A stretch of DNA of 64,000 nt from Sarcophilus harrisii (taxonomy: Eukaryota > Chordata > Mammalia > Dasyuromorphia > Dasyuridae). Below, in pieces: positions 46,679-58,640 of the stretch (its first letter is position 1; each line of letters begins with the position of its first letter). The stretch lies in NCBI RefSeq assembly GCF_902635505.1, contig NC_045426.1, forward strand, positions 593,402,818 to 593,466,817, in the 5' to 3' direction. The notes under the pieces are model-generated. The model saw only the letters and a program-made list of their open reading frames with translations, was not told the DNA's origin and searched no databases. The translations under genes were made by a program, and so were the position numbers.

Positions 46679-46688
46679 GCTCCATCCT

Positions 46689-46703
46689 AGCACTTTAAGA
46701 TTT
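46689..46703. repeat. Target-site duplication of the outer L1, right copy
   Basis: AGCACTTTAAGATTT, the partner of 40466-40480. Confidence 0.9.
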
Positions 46704-47000
46704 GAAAGTGCTTTGTACACATCTTCTGATTTGAGCCTCACAACAACCCTATAAGTATTTTTAGTACAAATAAGGAAAATGAAACTTGGAGAGTTTAATT
46801 GACTCGATCATAGTCACAGAGATCAGCATCAAGATTCAAACCAATGACTCACTTGGAAATTAGGACTTTCCTGATCCACTTCTCTTTCAGTGATACCATG
46901 TGGACTCTCAAAGTATTATTTTTTGCTGGTAGAATCATTGAATTTCAGAACTGGAAGGGATTTCTGAGACTACTTTCCTCACTCATGAAGACCATAACCT
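46700..47000 (-). mobile_element. MIR-like SINE remnants
   Basis: CTGATTTGAGCCTCACAACAACC and GGAAAATGAAACTTGGAGAG, then ATTTCAGAACTGGAAGGGATTTC at about 46938. Two reverse MIR-like pieces; the outer L1 inserted at the edge of the first. Confidence 0.55.
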
Positions 47001-47880
47001 CTCTGTATTTTATTATATTGTAATTATAGTAAGACAAAAAAAAAAGTCACCTAAAGGTAAACCTCCTAGTGAGAAGTCTTTTGGATAGTAGCTAGATAGA
47101 TCCCATGAATCATAAATACACGACTTCAATGACTCCATACTCCAAATCTTTCCTCCTTGGTAGAATTGGATAGTGTACTCCACTGATAGAATGTTTGAAA
47201 ACCAAAGTTTATCTCCACCATAATGAAAAATTTGTCTGTCTACCCTCTGGTGGAAAATGAACTGAATTAGGTATGTAAAATGCATTTATTTCTTCTAGTT
47301 CTAAAATCCTAAGATTGATCATAGATTCTCATGATCATGCCAATCATGACATCATTTTCATAGTATATGCAAGTGGTAATGAATGGTAGTATTGATATTT
47401 TCAAGAAAGGAACAAATTGAAAATTATTCCAGAAGCATAGTTTTATGACTGAGATAATTTTGAAATCATTAGCAATATGGAGAATGCCAGAAAAAGAGTA
47501 GGGTTGTAGTATTAGAGGGTGGAGAAAAGAATAATTTAATTTAAAAAAATGTTCTATTGATGTTTTGAAGCCTATTTTTCCAGTATTGTTACTTTCAGAT
47601 ATCCACCTGCTTCTTTCATAGATCAATAAAATAAAGAAAATTAAGTTAAGTAAAATAAACCAAAATCTTAAAATTATCTGATATATATCTATATATAAAA
47701 TATACACACACATCCACACACATATATAGTGTTTCTTATCCAAAGAATATCCCATTGATTTGGTTTTGTATTTGTTGACTTCAAGCTGCCCTAGAAAGAC
47801 ATTCAAGTGAGAAATATGACTCTGAACTTCAGGGGAGAGGTCAGGTTGGAGATGATTGATTTATTTTTAATCTATCACAT
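47001..47880. other. No gene seen
   Basis: AT-rich sequence. The 165-codon ORF at 47309-47806 (minus) is rich in Ile, Phe and Leu with no family signature and probably arose by chance. Confidence 0.45.
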
Positions 47881-47882
47881 CA

Positions 47883-47884
<2 letters not shown>

Positions 47885-47938
<54 letters not shown>
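47885..47938. repeat. (TC)n microsatellite
   Basis: About 25 TC units, nearly pure. Confidence 0.95.
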
Positions 47939-47939
<1 letters not shown>

Positions 47940-47989
47940 ATTATACCATTATCTATATAGAAGTAATAGCTGACTTAATGGAAAAAAAG

Positions 47990-48185
47990 CATACCAGAGT
48001 GGAAAGAATATTGGACCTAAAATCAGAGAGCCTGGATTCTAATTCTACCACTGATATTGGCTTGTGGACTTGTTCAAGTCATTTAACATGCTTAGGCCTC
48101 TTTTTCTTGATCTGTTATATAAAGGGATTGGATGAAATGGCTTTTGGATTTCCTCCCAGCTCTAAATCTTTGATTCTTCTTTTAT
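47990..48185 (+). mobile_element. MIR-like SINE
   Basis: AGAGTGGAAAGAATATTGGACC, CTGGATTCTAATTCTACCAC and CCTCCCAGCTCTAAATCTTTG. Confidence 0.6.
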
Positions 48186-48384
48186 TCCATGACCAGATTC
48201 TATGAAGGAAAAAGTGCAGAAAGCATACAAACCTTCAAAGAAAGAATTTTAGAATTAGTATAACTATAGATCCAGGTGGTCATTCTCAGAAACACATAAT
48301 GAACCAACAGAGAGGTAGAATAAGAATGAGGATGGAATAGTGCTCCTAATTCTAAAGAAAGAACCTATTAAAAAAGAATAGTTA

Positions 48385-48495
48385 GCTGTGTCAAATGTTT
48401 CTGTGATATCATTGAGGATGAGGATGGGGAACTCAATGAATCTAAAGGTGAGAAGGTATTTGGTAATCTTTGAAAGAATAGTTTAAATAAAGTGT
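48385..48495 (-). mobile_element. L2 fragment, antisense
   Basis: GCTGTGTCAAATGTTTCTGTG and CATTGAGGATGAGGATGGGG resemble the interior of antisense L2. Confidence 0.45.
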
Positions 48496-49600
48496 GGGGG
48501 CAGAAAGAACAGTCTCCACAATTAAATTTCGTTTGTGGGAAGTGGATTTGCTGGTTTGTCATTCTTGCAGTAAAAAGAAGAGCAGTGAACCATATGGTTT
48601 GTTATTTATACTATCACATCTGGTTGGCTGTCATCTTTTAGACTTAGCAATTTCCCCTCAGCTACAAATTCATTCCCATAAAACCCAAGCCAAACAGGAC
48701 TCCAGAGTTGAGGCAAAGAATACTGAATTTCTTTTAGGCCCACTGCCTGATTTCCTGAAGCCCACTCTGATTTATTTTAGTTACTGGGCATATGGTTTAT
48801 TTTCTTGGCTATGCTGAGAAAGAAATACACATGTAATGCCTATAGAAATAAAAAGTAAATTCTGTTCAAAACCCTCTTTTTCAATGAAAGATCCTTGTTA
48901 AATGACAAGTATTTCAATAAATTAAAAATAAAAATATGCTTTATTAAACATGAATCTAGTTAGTTCTTTAGTCTGTGATAGATTTTGCATTTTACTTGGA
49001 GGGCATGATGACTGTGACTGTATCTTAGATGACAAATGTGTAGATATTGAAAGAATATCTGGGGCCAGGATGAATGGAGGAAGATCTGCTGATGAATTGT
49101 ACATTTAGTGGTCACAGCCAGTTTTTGTACATACTACTATTTTTTTATCAGTAACTTAAAAATTAAATTAATTTACTTTTTCCTATTTAAACTGTGGTCA
49201 TTTTGTTTCCTTATTTTGATCATGGGCCAGGTCCTACTGTGACTGTCAGATAACTTTGAGTAGTTCTATTCCTGATCTGAACTGGTTGCCCCAGATGACC
49301 TCATTAGTCCTAGGACTGAGTAATCACTATATTTATGCCAAAGTTAATGTGGACAACACAAAAGCTTAGTCCCCTGCAGCTTAGAACTCCTGAGATCAAG
49401 AGATTCTCCAGCCTTAGTTTACCTAATAATTGAGAATATAGATGTGTGGCACCACATTTGACTCCCATTTTGAGTTTCTGTGAAAAATCAGAAACATATC
49501 ATTGTTCTGCTATTTTTTCTGAACATTATTAAAAAAATCAGGCCCATAGCTTTGTACCTTAGTTGTTTTCATTCTTGTTCTACAGATAGCAATGGTTAAT
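48496..49600. other. No gene or clear repeat
   Basis: AT-rich sequence. The 107-codon ORF at 48494-48817 has no domain. Confidence 0.45.
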
Positions 49601-49602
49601 TG

Positions 49603-49710
49603 TAAGGCAAATAGGTGGTTCAGTGGATGGAGCATAGGGCTTGGAGTCAGGAAGATCTGAGTTCAAAATCTTGCCTCAGATATGTTGTATGACCCTGAGT
49701 AAGTATTAAA
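49603..49710 (+). mobile_element. tRNA-headed SINE, 5' part
   Basis: GGCAAATAGGTGGTTCAGTGG, GGAGTCAGGAAGATCTGAG and TATGACCCTGAGTAAG. The 3' half is missing. Confidence 0.75.
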
Positions 49711-50215
49711 TAATCCCAACTTTTTTTTGGTTCATATTAACAAAATCTCATTTACACAGGAAGTACTGATATCCAAAATTTCCTTCAAAGATGCAGATTG
49801 GTAACTCCTTTGTAACTAATACTCTCAAAAAGATGCTTAGAAAAGAAACCTGGACAGGTTAAGTGCCTCTGGGCCCTCCTGAGTAGTTTATACTGTTCAT
49901 CATACAGTATCTTGAATTGCAGTTATAAACAGAAATAGACATTAGAAGGGTCTGAATCTGTGAATATGTATATACTTGTATATGGATATTCTATATCTGC
50001 AAGTAAGTGTAGTCATTGCCTGAAATCAGATTCATTTAAATATTTAATTGCAAATTTTCACTTTTAATTAAATTAAAATTAGATCATTGTCTGTAGGGCT
50101 CACAAAAGAAAGGGGCTTCTACTTGCTAAAGATCTCTTTGTTTTGAAATGAACAGGGAATAAAAAAAAGGTTAGTGGAAAGTCTTTCCCTTAGAAATAAA
50201 TGTCTTTCTCTGCCT
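49711..50215. other. No gene seen
   Basis: AT-rich sequence without recognised content. Confidence 0.45.
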
Positions 50216-50219
50216 CTAT

Positions 50220-50269
50220 CTCTAACAAATCCATATCTATTATCATCTATCTATATCTATCTACATCTA

Positions 50270-50301
<32 letters not shown>

Positions 50302-50315
50302 TCTATCATCTATCT
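50220..50315. repeat. (ATCT)n/(GTCT)n microsatellite
   Basis: Imperfect ATCT units with a CTGT stretch in the middle. Confidence 0.9.
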
Positions 50316-51035
50316 TTTTCCTTGAGGCACTAGTACCTAAACTTCTGCAATTAGCAGTAATTGCTGACCGTTTCATGGAGGCATGTCTGTTTAAAATGTT
50401 TATATTGTCCATTGTCCAAAAAAGAAATAAAAAGAACTCTATTGTTTATGTTTGATCTTGCAATGATTAATCAATTATATTTGCTTTTAATATAAAAATA
50501 TATTTCAAAAGTAGTATTGTTCCTTTCCCCCTCCCCTTTCTTATAGCCATCCTGGAGAGATGATGCACCTAAAGGAAGTAAAATTTCCGTGGTGTTTTTT
50601 GAATTGCAGTGACAAACATTTAATTTTTAAATGATTTCATCAAGTAAAAAACAAACAAAAATAATTATTTTGGGCTACTATATGTGTTTATCATGAAAAT
50701 TGTCATGATTGATCTTTATTTGGAGAGAAAATAATTTAAAATTCTGTTTTGAGAAATATAATTTTAGAAAATACCTAGACTTCTTTGGGTGCACCCTATG
50801 TTTTGGAAATAGTTGTATTATCTATTTATCAATCATTTAATTATATTTTTCATTGTTACCACTCAACATCCAAGCAATTTCCTAAAGTATGGGCTTTGTT
50901 TGTACTACTAACTGCGTTTCAAGTGCTAATGTAAGTTTATGCTTAATCAACATAAATTTACTTCAAAAATGTATTCATATGCAATTCAAAAGTGTTACTT
51001 AGTATTTGATTTTCCAATTCACTAATGGCCTAATG
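50316..51035. other. AT-rich, no gene or clear repeat
   Basis: Low in repeats compared with its surroundings. No function can be assigned. Confidence 0.45.
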
Positions 51036-51039
51036 AATA

Positions 51040-51245
51040 ATGTATTTGTTTTGGAGTCATGAAAGCCTGAATTCAAATTTTGCCTCTTGGATATATCACT
51101 AATCTCTTTCAGCCTTAGTTTCCTTATGTAGAATGTGAATAATAAAAGTATCTACATCTCAGGGTTGTTTTGATTATCAAGTAAAAATTAAAGATATTTA
51201 AAAGTTCTGTGCAAACTTTAAAATGCTATATAAAAGCTAGATATA
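51040..51245 (+). mobile_element. MIR/CORE-type SINE
   Basis: GGAGTCATGAAAGCCTGAATTC, CAGCCTTAGTTTCCTTATG, CATCTCAGGGTTGTTTTGA and AAATGCTATATAAAAGCTAG. Confidence 0.6.
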
Positions 51246-51960
51246 ATGACAGTAATGATGTCTTTTGCATTCTACTTGAATACATCATTTTAAAAAATTA
51301 ATTCAGTTGAATAAATAATAATATATGCAATTCTATAGATCTCAAATAGTATTACCTAAATTAATTTGGATTGGAAGCTGGGGAGGGGGAGAGGGGTAGT
51401 GGAAGAGGAATGAAGAGAAGCTTATGGATTTAAATGCCCATACATGGCATGTTATGAAGGGTAAAAATGGCAAGATTTTTTAACTCTTTGGATATATAGG
51501 GTATGAGGATACATTTATAGAACTGCAAAAAGGTGCTGACATTTTCTAGGTAATTCACTAGGATCAACTAGTGATAGAATCATTATTCTCCACATAGAAA
51601 ATTAATATTTGAGGGAAAACAACTTGAGAACTGAGGGTAGAGAGTACTTGACTGATGATTAAGAGACCTAAAGTTTTTTCTCCCTGAATTTGCCAGAAAC
51701 ATATTGTCCCAAGTCTGGAATACACCTATAAAATACAGAATGAGAGGTTGATTAGATGATCTCTGAGGTTTCTTCAATTCAGAAACTGAAAACTTTAAAG
51801 TTATTTTTATTCCAGGAAGACAATCACATTCTAAGATGTGTGAGTTTTTATGGAATTATAAGAATGAGTTTCTAAAATCACAATAATTATCATTACATTA
51901 TGTGTTAATCACTACTAGCCTGTGTTTTATTGCCATACCTCCCATGTTGATGGATTTATT
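51246..51960. other. No gene or clear repeat
   Basis: AT-rich. The 64-codon minus-strand ORF at 51583-51777 has no motif. Confidence 0.45.
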
Positions 51961-51964
51961 TATA

Positions 51965-52231
51965 CCTGTTTCAAGTGAGATCCTTCAGAAACCCACTAAT
52001 CTAATTTGATTCCTCATTTCCCTTTGGTGTTTTTAATCTCCCTTCCTGAGACATCAGGGAGGGCATGATTACCTCCTTTTTTTTTTTTTTTTTTTTTTTT
52101 TTAGTGTTTTCACTCCTTTTTTTCTAAGGAGTCAGAGAAGGCATGATCACCTCTTTTTTTGGGTTCTCACCTCCCTGAGAAGCCAGGGAGGGTATAATCA
52201 TCTATGTTCTAAAACAAAAGAAGGTGGGAGA
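51965..52231 (+). mobile_element. ERV internal 3' end with polypurine tract
   Basis: About 270 bases that match, in opposite orientation, the stretch at 61.55-61.74 kb. Both carry repeated units around the motif TCCCTGACTTCTCAG or its complement. It ends in the polypurine tract AAAACAAAAGAAGGTGGGAGA directly before the LTR start. It is a broken remnant; the rest of the internal region is not seen here. Confidence 0.65.
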
Positions 52232-53573
52232 TGTTATGGGCCAGAACTCTGTACTTAAAACAAGGATTCTTACAAGGTGTTGTCAGTGGAATTAATAAGA
52301 CAATGATTATCCAGGGAATATTGGAGGGGATGTGGGAAAACAGGGACACTGATACATTGCTGGTGGAATTGTGAACACATCCAGCCATTCTGAGAGCAAT
52401 TTGGAACTATGCCCAAAAAGTTATCAAACTGTGCATACCCTTTGATCCAGCAGTGTTTCTACTGGGCTTATACCCCAAAGAGATACTAAAGAAGGGAAAG
52501 GGACCTGTGTGTGCCAAAATGTTTGTGGCAGCCCTGTTTGTAGTGGCTCGAAGCTGGAAAATGAATGGATGACCATCAATTGGAGAATGGTTGAGTAAAT
52601 TGTGGTATATGAATGTTATGGAATATTATTGTTCTGTAAGAAATGACCAGCAGGATAAATACAGAGAAGACTGGCGAGACTTACATGAACTGATGCTGAG
52701 TGAAATGAGTAGAACCAGGAGATCATTATATACCTCAACAACGATACTGTACGAGGATGTATTCTGATGGAAGTGGATTTCTTTGACAAAGAGAAGGTCT
52801 AACTCAGCTTCAATTGATTAAGGATGGACAGAAGCAGCGATACCCAAAGAAAGAACACTAGGAAATGAATGTAAACTGCTTGCATTTTTGTTTTTCTTCC
52901 CGGGTTATTTATATCTTCTGAATCCAATTCTCCCTGAGCAACAAGAGAACTGTTTGGTTCTGCACATATATATTGTATGTAATATATATTGTAACCTCTT
53001 TAACATGTATAGGACTGCTTGCCATCTGGGGAAGGGGGTGGAGGGAGGGAGGGGAAAAATCGGAACAGAAGTGAGTGCAAGGGATAATGTTGTAAAAAAT
53101 TACCCTGGCATGGGTTCTGTCAATAAAAAGTTATTTTAAAAAATACAATGGTTATTTAATTTAGCAGAGTGATTAATCTAAAAGTTCTCTAGTTCAGTAC
53201 ATGTACTTAGTACTTAGTATAGTTCCACAAGATTCATAGCTATGATAATGTAATTAGAATAGCGCATATAAGCCAGGATAAACTCAACCAGGATCAGAGT
53301 AAGAGAAGACAGAAGACTGGAGGAAGAAGCTCAAGCTCTCAGAGCCAAAGAGAAACATTCATTCCATCTTTATCAGCCTTGTGATGGTTGGCCTGTCCTC
53401 CTGCTTCCCCCCACTGAGACCAAAACCTTTCTGAAGAGCCTCAAGAAAGTTAACTGGATCCCAGGCAAGGAGGCAATAAAGAATTTGGACTATTGCCTAT
53501 TCTTGTGGTGATTACTCTACTGAAAAGAAGGCTGCCCCAAAGAACTCCAGAAAACCAATAGGAACACTACAAT
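52232..53573 (+). mobile_element. LTR-A of the ERV, split by an L1
   Basis: It starts TGTTATGGGCCAGAACTCTG right after the polypurine tract and ends near GGAACACTACA. The two parts (52232-52310, 53145-53573) are separated by a later L1 insertion. An AATAAAG signal lies near 53475. It is the 3' LTR of the remnant at 51965-52231. Confidence 0.75.
52311..53144 (+). mobile_element. 5'-truncated L1 inserted in LTR-A
   Basis: It begins at GGAGGGGATGTGGGAAAAC, passes through the ORF2 C-terminus region (ATTATTGTTCTGTAAGAAATG) and the 3' UTR (GCTTGCCATCTGGGGAAGGG), and ends TCAATAAAAAGTTATTTT. It is flanked by ACAATGATTAT (52300-52310) and ACAATGGTTAT (53145-53155), one mismatch apart. Confidence 0.85.
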
Positions 53574-54440
53574 TATGTATAATCCATACATTCAAATCTG
53601 CCTGACAGCTTTTTTATTATATAAACTGCCTGATTGACATCATTGTTTTGAAATTAAAAGATACTGTCCTATTGCAGTTTGATATTGATTTCCTTCTTGT
53701 TTTTCCAGTTCTTTGTCAAAATGTGAAATTAATAATAGAAATAACCATTGGCAGAGTCTGAATGATTTTTTGAGAATCCACATAATAACATCATACATTC
53801 ATCCTTCAAGGATCCATGATTTCCGTGAGTGGGTATTCCATTCACTGATGCAAGCACAATCTACCTTAGTAAATCATTTTCATAAGTTGCTGTGATAGAA
53901 AAATTTATCACCTAGTTGCCATGTGGCAATAAGTTTTTTTCTGAACTTGATTGTCCTAATAGAGAATTTGGGTCCAAAATCCTTTCAGATAGATATAACT
54001 TGATCAAGTTTACATCCTGCTAGCTAGGTCTTCAATAACTCAAGGTCACACTAGAGAAGTACAGAAGGACTGTAGGGAGGGATATAAAACCTTATGATTT
54101 GTATTACCCTAAATTATGTATGGATTATATCTTTTAAAATTTTAATGTTGCAGAGAATTTAGGGCTCAGAGGGACCTCATTAATTGTCTAGTTCAACTGT
54201 CAAAACCTAAATAAATAGTAAACACGAGAAGGGGGTTTGAACGCTGGTCTTTTGACATTAGAGTCAGTAACCAGTCAACTTTACCACACATGTCATATCT
54301 GACACTCTATAACACTCTATATTGAAAACAGATACTTGGAGCATCAGGGAACTTTTGCTTTCAACTTATGATTTCCTTTACCAATGTGAAGCTAAAAGTT
54401 CTAACAAAATCTATTATTTTATATTAGTCAATACAATCAA
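53574..54440. other. No gene; MIR-like remnant at about 54145-54290
   Basis: The MIR-like piece reads GGGCTCAGAGGGACCTCATT and GGGGGTTTGAACGCTGGTC in reverse orientation. The rest is AT-rich and unassigned. Confidence 0.45.
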
Positions 54441-54444
54441 TACT

Positions 54445-55575
54445 TAATTTGCAATAATTAGGCACCCACTATGTGCCAGGAGCTCTGCCAGGCACTAAGG
54501 ATAAACATTCAATGTTTATCCTCACTCACAACAATTTTATATTTTAGTAGTGGCAACAATAACACACACACACACACACACACACATACACACACACACA
54601 TATATATATACAGGACAAATATTGAAATAATAAATACAAAATAGTTAAATACAAGGCAGTATGAGGGCATTAGTAGTTGAAAGGATCAGGGAAGAATTGA
54701 TTTAAACAATATTGCTTGAATTGTGTCCAATTAGGACGTTTTTCAATAATCTATATGAGAACTGATGAGTTCCTGAACTAAAGTGGTTATTGTGTGAATA
54801 GAAAGAAAGGAGAGATTATTTAAAGAAGGGAGAAATTATTTAAAGGATATAATGGCAAATTTTAACTGTTTGTATATTTGAGATAAGGATAAATAGTTGA
54901 GGAAAATACCAATTACAAACCAGAGAATCTAGAAAAATGATAGAGCTTTGAAAAGATAAAACGAAGAGGGGTAGTTTTGTATGAAAATATGATGAGATTA
55001 GTTTTGGACATCTTGTGTGACCTCTGGAACAACTAGTTTAACATGTCCAAGAGCAATTTGATAATGTGGAATTGTAACTCAGGGTGAGGAATGGGACAAG
55101 AAATAGCAGCATGACAGCTAAAGTCATAGGAGCTGAAGAAGTCAACAGGAAGTATAAAGGACTTAGGACAGAATCTTGAGATATACCCATATGTAGGAAG
55201 GATAACCTGGACAATAAATCAGAAAAAAGCTCTGAGAAGGAATAAGCAGACTGGTTAGAGGAAAATCAGAATATAGCCATGTCATAACAATCTAAAGAAA
55301 AGAAAATATCAAGGGAAGAATTAGAGTAATTGACCATATCAAAGGCTCAAAAGATCTAGATGGGTGAGGATTGAGAAAAAAGTCTTTTTTTTTTTTTTTT
55401 TTTTTTTTGCAACTGACTTAATAACTTTAGGAAAAGTAGGTTTCAGTTAAGGAATTTTGCAAGGTGTACAGCGAAGATTTAAGAAGAGATGAGAATAAAA
55501 GAAATGGAGTTACCTATTGCAGATGGCCTTTTCAAAGAGTTTATGCATAATACTGAGGAAAGATATAGGATGAGC
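54445..55575 (-). mobile_element. L2 LINE, antisense, with (AC)n
   Basis: It begins at the 3' end (CACTATGTGCCAGGAGCTCTG) and reaches TGCAGATGGCCTTTTCAAAGAG. It holds an (AC)n run at 54560-54600 and a T-run at 55383-55408. Confidence 0.65.
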
Positions 55576-55614
55576 TAATAGACATGGATGGAATGAGGAT
55601 AAGGATACAATGTT

Positions 55615-56386
55615 CTCTTGGTTCTGCTTATTTTGTTCTTCATTATTTTGGTAAGTCTATTTGCAGTTTTCTACAATCAACAATCTCATCATTTCTTATA
55701 GAACAATAATATTCATCACAATCATATACAATTTGTTTAGCCATTCCCCAATTGACAGGCATTCTCACAGTATTCAATTCTTTGCTTCCACAAAGAGAAA
55801 GTTTTAGAAATATTTAGAGCATATAGATTCTTTTCCTTTTCTCCAAATTATCTTGGGAAATAGACCTTGTGGTTGAATTGCCAGGTCAAGGTTATAGGTA
55901 GTTTAAAAACTCTTTGGGCATAATTCCAAATTACTCTCCAAAATGCAAAGATCAATTCACAGTGGCAAACAATTGTGAATTAGTTTATTAATTTTTCTGC
56001 ATCCCTTCAATATGTGTTACTTTTTCCTTCAACCATTTTAACTAATCAATAGGTGTAGAGTAATATCTTAAGGGCATTTTATTTGCATTTCTCTAATTTA
56101 AAATGATTTACAGAATTTTTTTCCATATGATGAGAAATTTTTTCATTGCAAAACTTTACGTTCATATTCTTTGATCATTTGTCAATCAGGGAGTGACTTT
56201 AATTCTTATAGATTTGACAAATCTCTACATACTTGAGACCTTTACATACATAAATGAGATCTTTAACTGAGAAACTGTCTATAAAATCCTCCCAAATTTT
56301 CTGCCTTTTTTCTTATCTTGACTACATTTGTTTTATTTGTATAGGACTTTTTAATTTACTGTAATTAAAATTATTCATTTTTTTAA
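55615..56386 (-). mobile_element. Old L1, antisense, part 1
   Basis: GGTTCTGCTTATTTTGTTC, CCATTCCCCAATTGACAGGC, GGCATAATTCCAAATTACTC and TAATTAAAATTATTCATTTT follow reversed L1 ORF2. An LTR interrupts it; it resumes at 56857. Confidence 0.7.
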
Positions 56387-56856
56387 TGTTTGGGCTAACT
56401 TTCTGGAGGTCTTCTGGAAGGGCCTTGGTCTCAGCAGAATAGTCACCACAAGGATGGACAAGAATAGAGTCCAAAGTGTTTATTGTCTCCTTCTTAGTCT
56501 GTGTCTGTCATAGTCTGACCCAATCTCAGTCTGACTCAGTCTCCTCCAGCACTCTGCCAGTCTGCCAATCTCAACCAGTCTCCTGCCATTCTTAACTAGT
56601 CTCCATCTCCTTCTGACTTTGTCCCTAGTTCTTAAATACTCTATACAATTACATCATTACATATACTGAGTATAAGCCAATCTAGAGTGATTATATCATT
56701 ATATCAAACTAAAGGGATTATATCATTATATAAAACTGAAGTGATGTCATTATAACATACTAGATATATGTGAACTAGAGAATCATTATCTCATCAATTC
56801 CATTGACTTAACACCTTGTTTCAAGTATACTTTTCCAGAGTTCTGGTCCTCTATAT
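56387..56856 (-). mobile_element. Solo LTR-A, antisense, inserted in an L1
   Basis: The minus strand carries CCAGAACTCTGG, ACTTGAAACAAGGTGTTAAG and an end reading AGCCCAAACA, all shared with the LTRs at 52.2 and 59.2 kb. It splits an older L1. Confidence 0.7.
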
Positions 56857-57215
56857 ATTTTATACCTATACATTTGCTCTCTAGGTCTTGTTAATTCATA
56901 AATTGTTCTTGTATGTATAAAACTAATAAGTAATATGATCCATGTTCTTCTAATTTTCTTGTAAATTTTTTTATACCTAGATTATCTATCCATTTTGATA
57001 TTATCTCAATAAATCATGTAAGATATTGATTATGTCCAATTTCAGCCAAACTGTTCTCCAGTTTTCCCAGCACTTTTTAAATTAATAATGAATTCTTATC
57101 CCCAAAACTTAAGTTTTTACTCTGGTCCCATACAAGGTTATTAGATTCATTTACTCCTGTAAATTGTGGGCTTATTTTATCCCACCATTTTATATTTTTT
57201 AGCCAGTACTAGATA
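56857..57215 (-). mobile_element. Old L1, antisense, part 2
   Basis: GCTCTCTAGGTCTTGTTAATTC, AATTTCAGCCAAACTGTTCTCC and ACAAGGTTATTAGATTCATTTAC continue the L1 after the LTR. Confidence 0.65.
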
Positions 57216-57239
57216 GTTGTGTAATTACTTCAAGAAGAG

Positions 57240-57450
57240 GTAGTAAGAGATAAAACATTTAAAGTAACTTTAGACAGTATAAAATATCTAGGAATACCCT
57301 TACCAAAACAAGCCCAGAAACTATTGGTTATTCATGAGTAGGCAGGGCCAATATAATAAAAAGGACAATTTCACCTAAACTAATTTATATATTCAATTGC
57401 ATACCAATTAAATGATCAAAATTTATTTTGCTGAATTGGCTTGCAATGTA
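57240..57450 (+). mobile_element. L1 ORF2 fragment, sense
   Basis: It decodes in pieces to IKYLGIPLPKQAQKLL, followed by stops, like the region after the L1 reverse transcriptase. Its orientation is opposite to the preceding L1. Confidence 0.45.
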
Positions 57451-57679
57451 TAGTGTCAGGGAGTTGCCTGGCATATCAAGAGGTTAGATAACGTGGCCAA
57501 GTTTCAAAAGATGGCAGCAATGGATATTTTCCAGCAAATAGTATATATATCTGAAATTCTATTTTGTTCTCACAAATAAATTCATAAAACCACTTTTTCC
57601 TTTATCTGCCTCACTAAGCCATTTAAACAAAAGAACACAAATAAAATCTGAATATGTTATCTTATTCTAAAAATACTTT

Positions 57680-58640
57680 CCTTATTAGACAATGGTTGTT
57701 CATTTTTCTCAAAGAGGACCAAAATGATACCACTATGTAAGAGTCAAATTATAGTCAGTACAATTGTGACTGATTAGACCAAGTCTCCCTGTCACAAGTT
57801 GGGCTTAATCTATATAAATATTTGTAATGAATTCTGTAAAAGTGAACATCTGACATTTTTTCAGTTCTGTCAATTCTGCTTTGCTTATAGAGTACAATAC
57901 CTTTTTTGATCTGGGCACACCATGCTGGGTGGTCCTATGCCAGTGTCTCCCATCTCATGAGATCAATTCCAAAGTTCTTAAGAGTGATCTTTAGAGTGTC
58001 CTTGTATTGCTTCTTCTAACCCCTATATGAATATTTGACTTGTGTGAGTTCTCTGTATAATAGTCTTTTAGGCAAATGTATGTTTGGCATTTGAACAGCA
58101 TGGTTAGACCATTGAAGTTCTGTTCTCTATTATAGAGTATGAATGTTTGGCATTTTAGCTTGTGAAAGGATCTCAATGTTCAGTACCTTTTCCTGCCCTG
58201 TGATTTTCAGAATCTCCCTAAAATGATTCAAAGGAGATGTTTCAAGTTTTTGGTATGTTGCTGATATATATATCATTCTTATCCAAGTAAGATAAATTGA
58301 GGCTCTTAAATCAGGCCAAATCCCAAAAGCCTCCCATAAAATGTGTTCATGTTATCGTAAGATTTCTTACCAATTGGTCTTACCAGAAGAGGTAGCATTT
58401 ACAAACCACTAGAGAATTATGATGCATTATGTCTGACATTTCAAAATTTCTACATTTTCTATAATTGGTAGTTCCATCCATGAATAGTATGGTGTTGGTT
58501 GATGGAGAACCTGTTTTCTTGGTATTAATTGCTAAACCAAAATTAGCACAAGTAGCAGAGAAGCAATCCATACTTTGGTGCACTCCAATTTTAGAGGTTG
58601 AATTGAGTACATAATCATCTATGAATAAAAAAAAATCATT
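57680..58640 (-). mobile_element. Non-L1 LINE, antisense, with RT remnant
   Basis: It is the same family as 3625-4745. At 58646-58380 the minus strand reads FLFIDDYVLNSTSK ... SMDCFSATCANFGLAINTKKT, a decayed reverse-transcriptase palm with IDD in place of FADD. At 58176-57991 it reads LKDYYTENSHKSNIHIGVRR. The 3' end (complement TTGGTCCTCTTTGAGAAA) is near 57710. The clade is uncertain (RTE/CR1-like); inactive. Confidence 0.65.

Larger units (their letters stand above)
40481..46688 (-). mobile_element. L1 LINE, 5'-complete, with a nested L1
   Basis: About 5.0 kb of L1 once the nested insert is removed. It has a perfect 15-base target duplication (40466-40480, 46689-46703). The 3' end has a poly(A) (T-run at 40481-40488) and the 3' UTR motif CTGCCATCTAGGGGAGGGGG. 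The 5' end begins GGATGGAGCCAAGATGGCAG. The sense order is 5' UTR (about 46.69-46.1 kb), ORF1 with coiled coil (about 44.9-43.9 kb), and ORF2 (about 43.9-40.9 kb). Both ORFs are broken by several stops and frameshifts, so it cannot move itself. It is likely a marsupial-specific L1. Confidence 0.9.

Noticed and set aside
47309-47806. 165-codon minus-strand ORF
   Set aside because: Low-complexity hydrophobic composition from AT-rich DNA, spans a TATATA/CACACA microsatellite, no domain.
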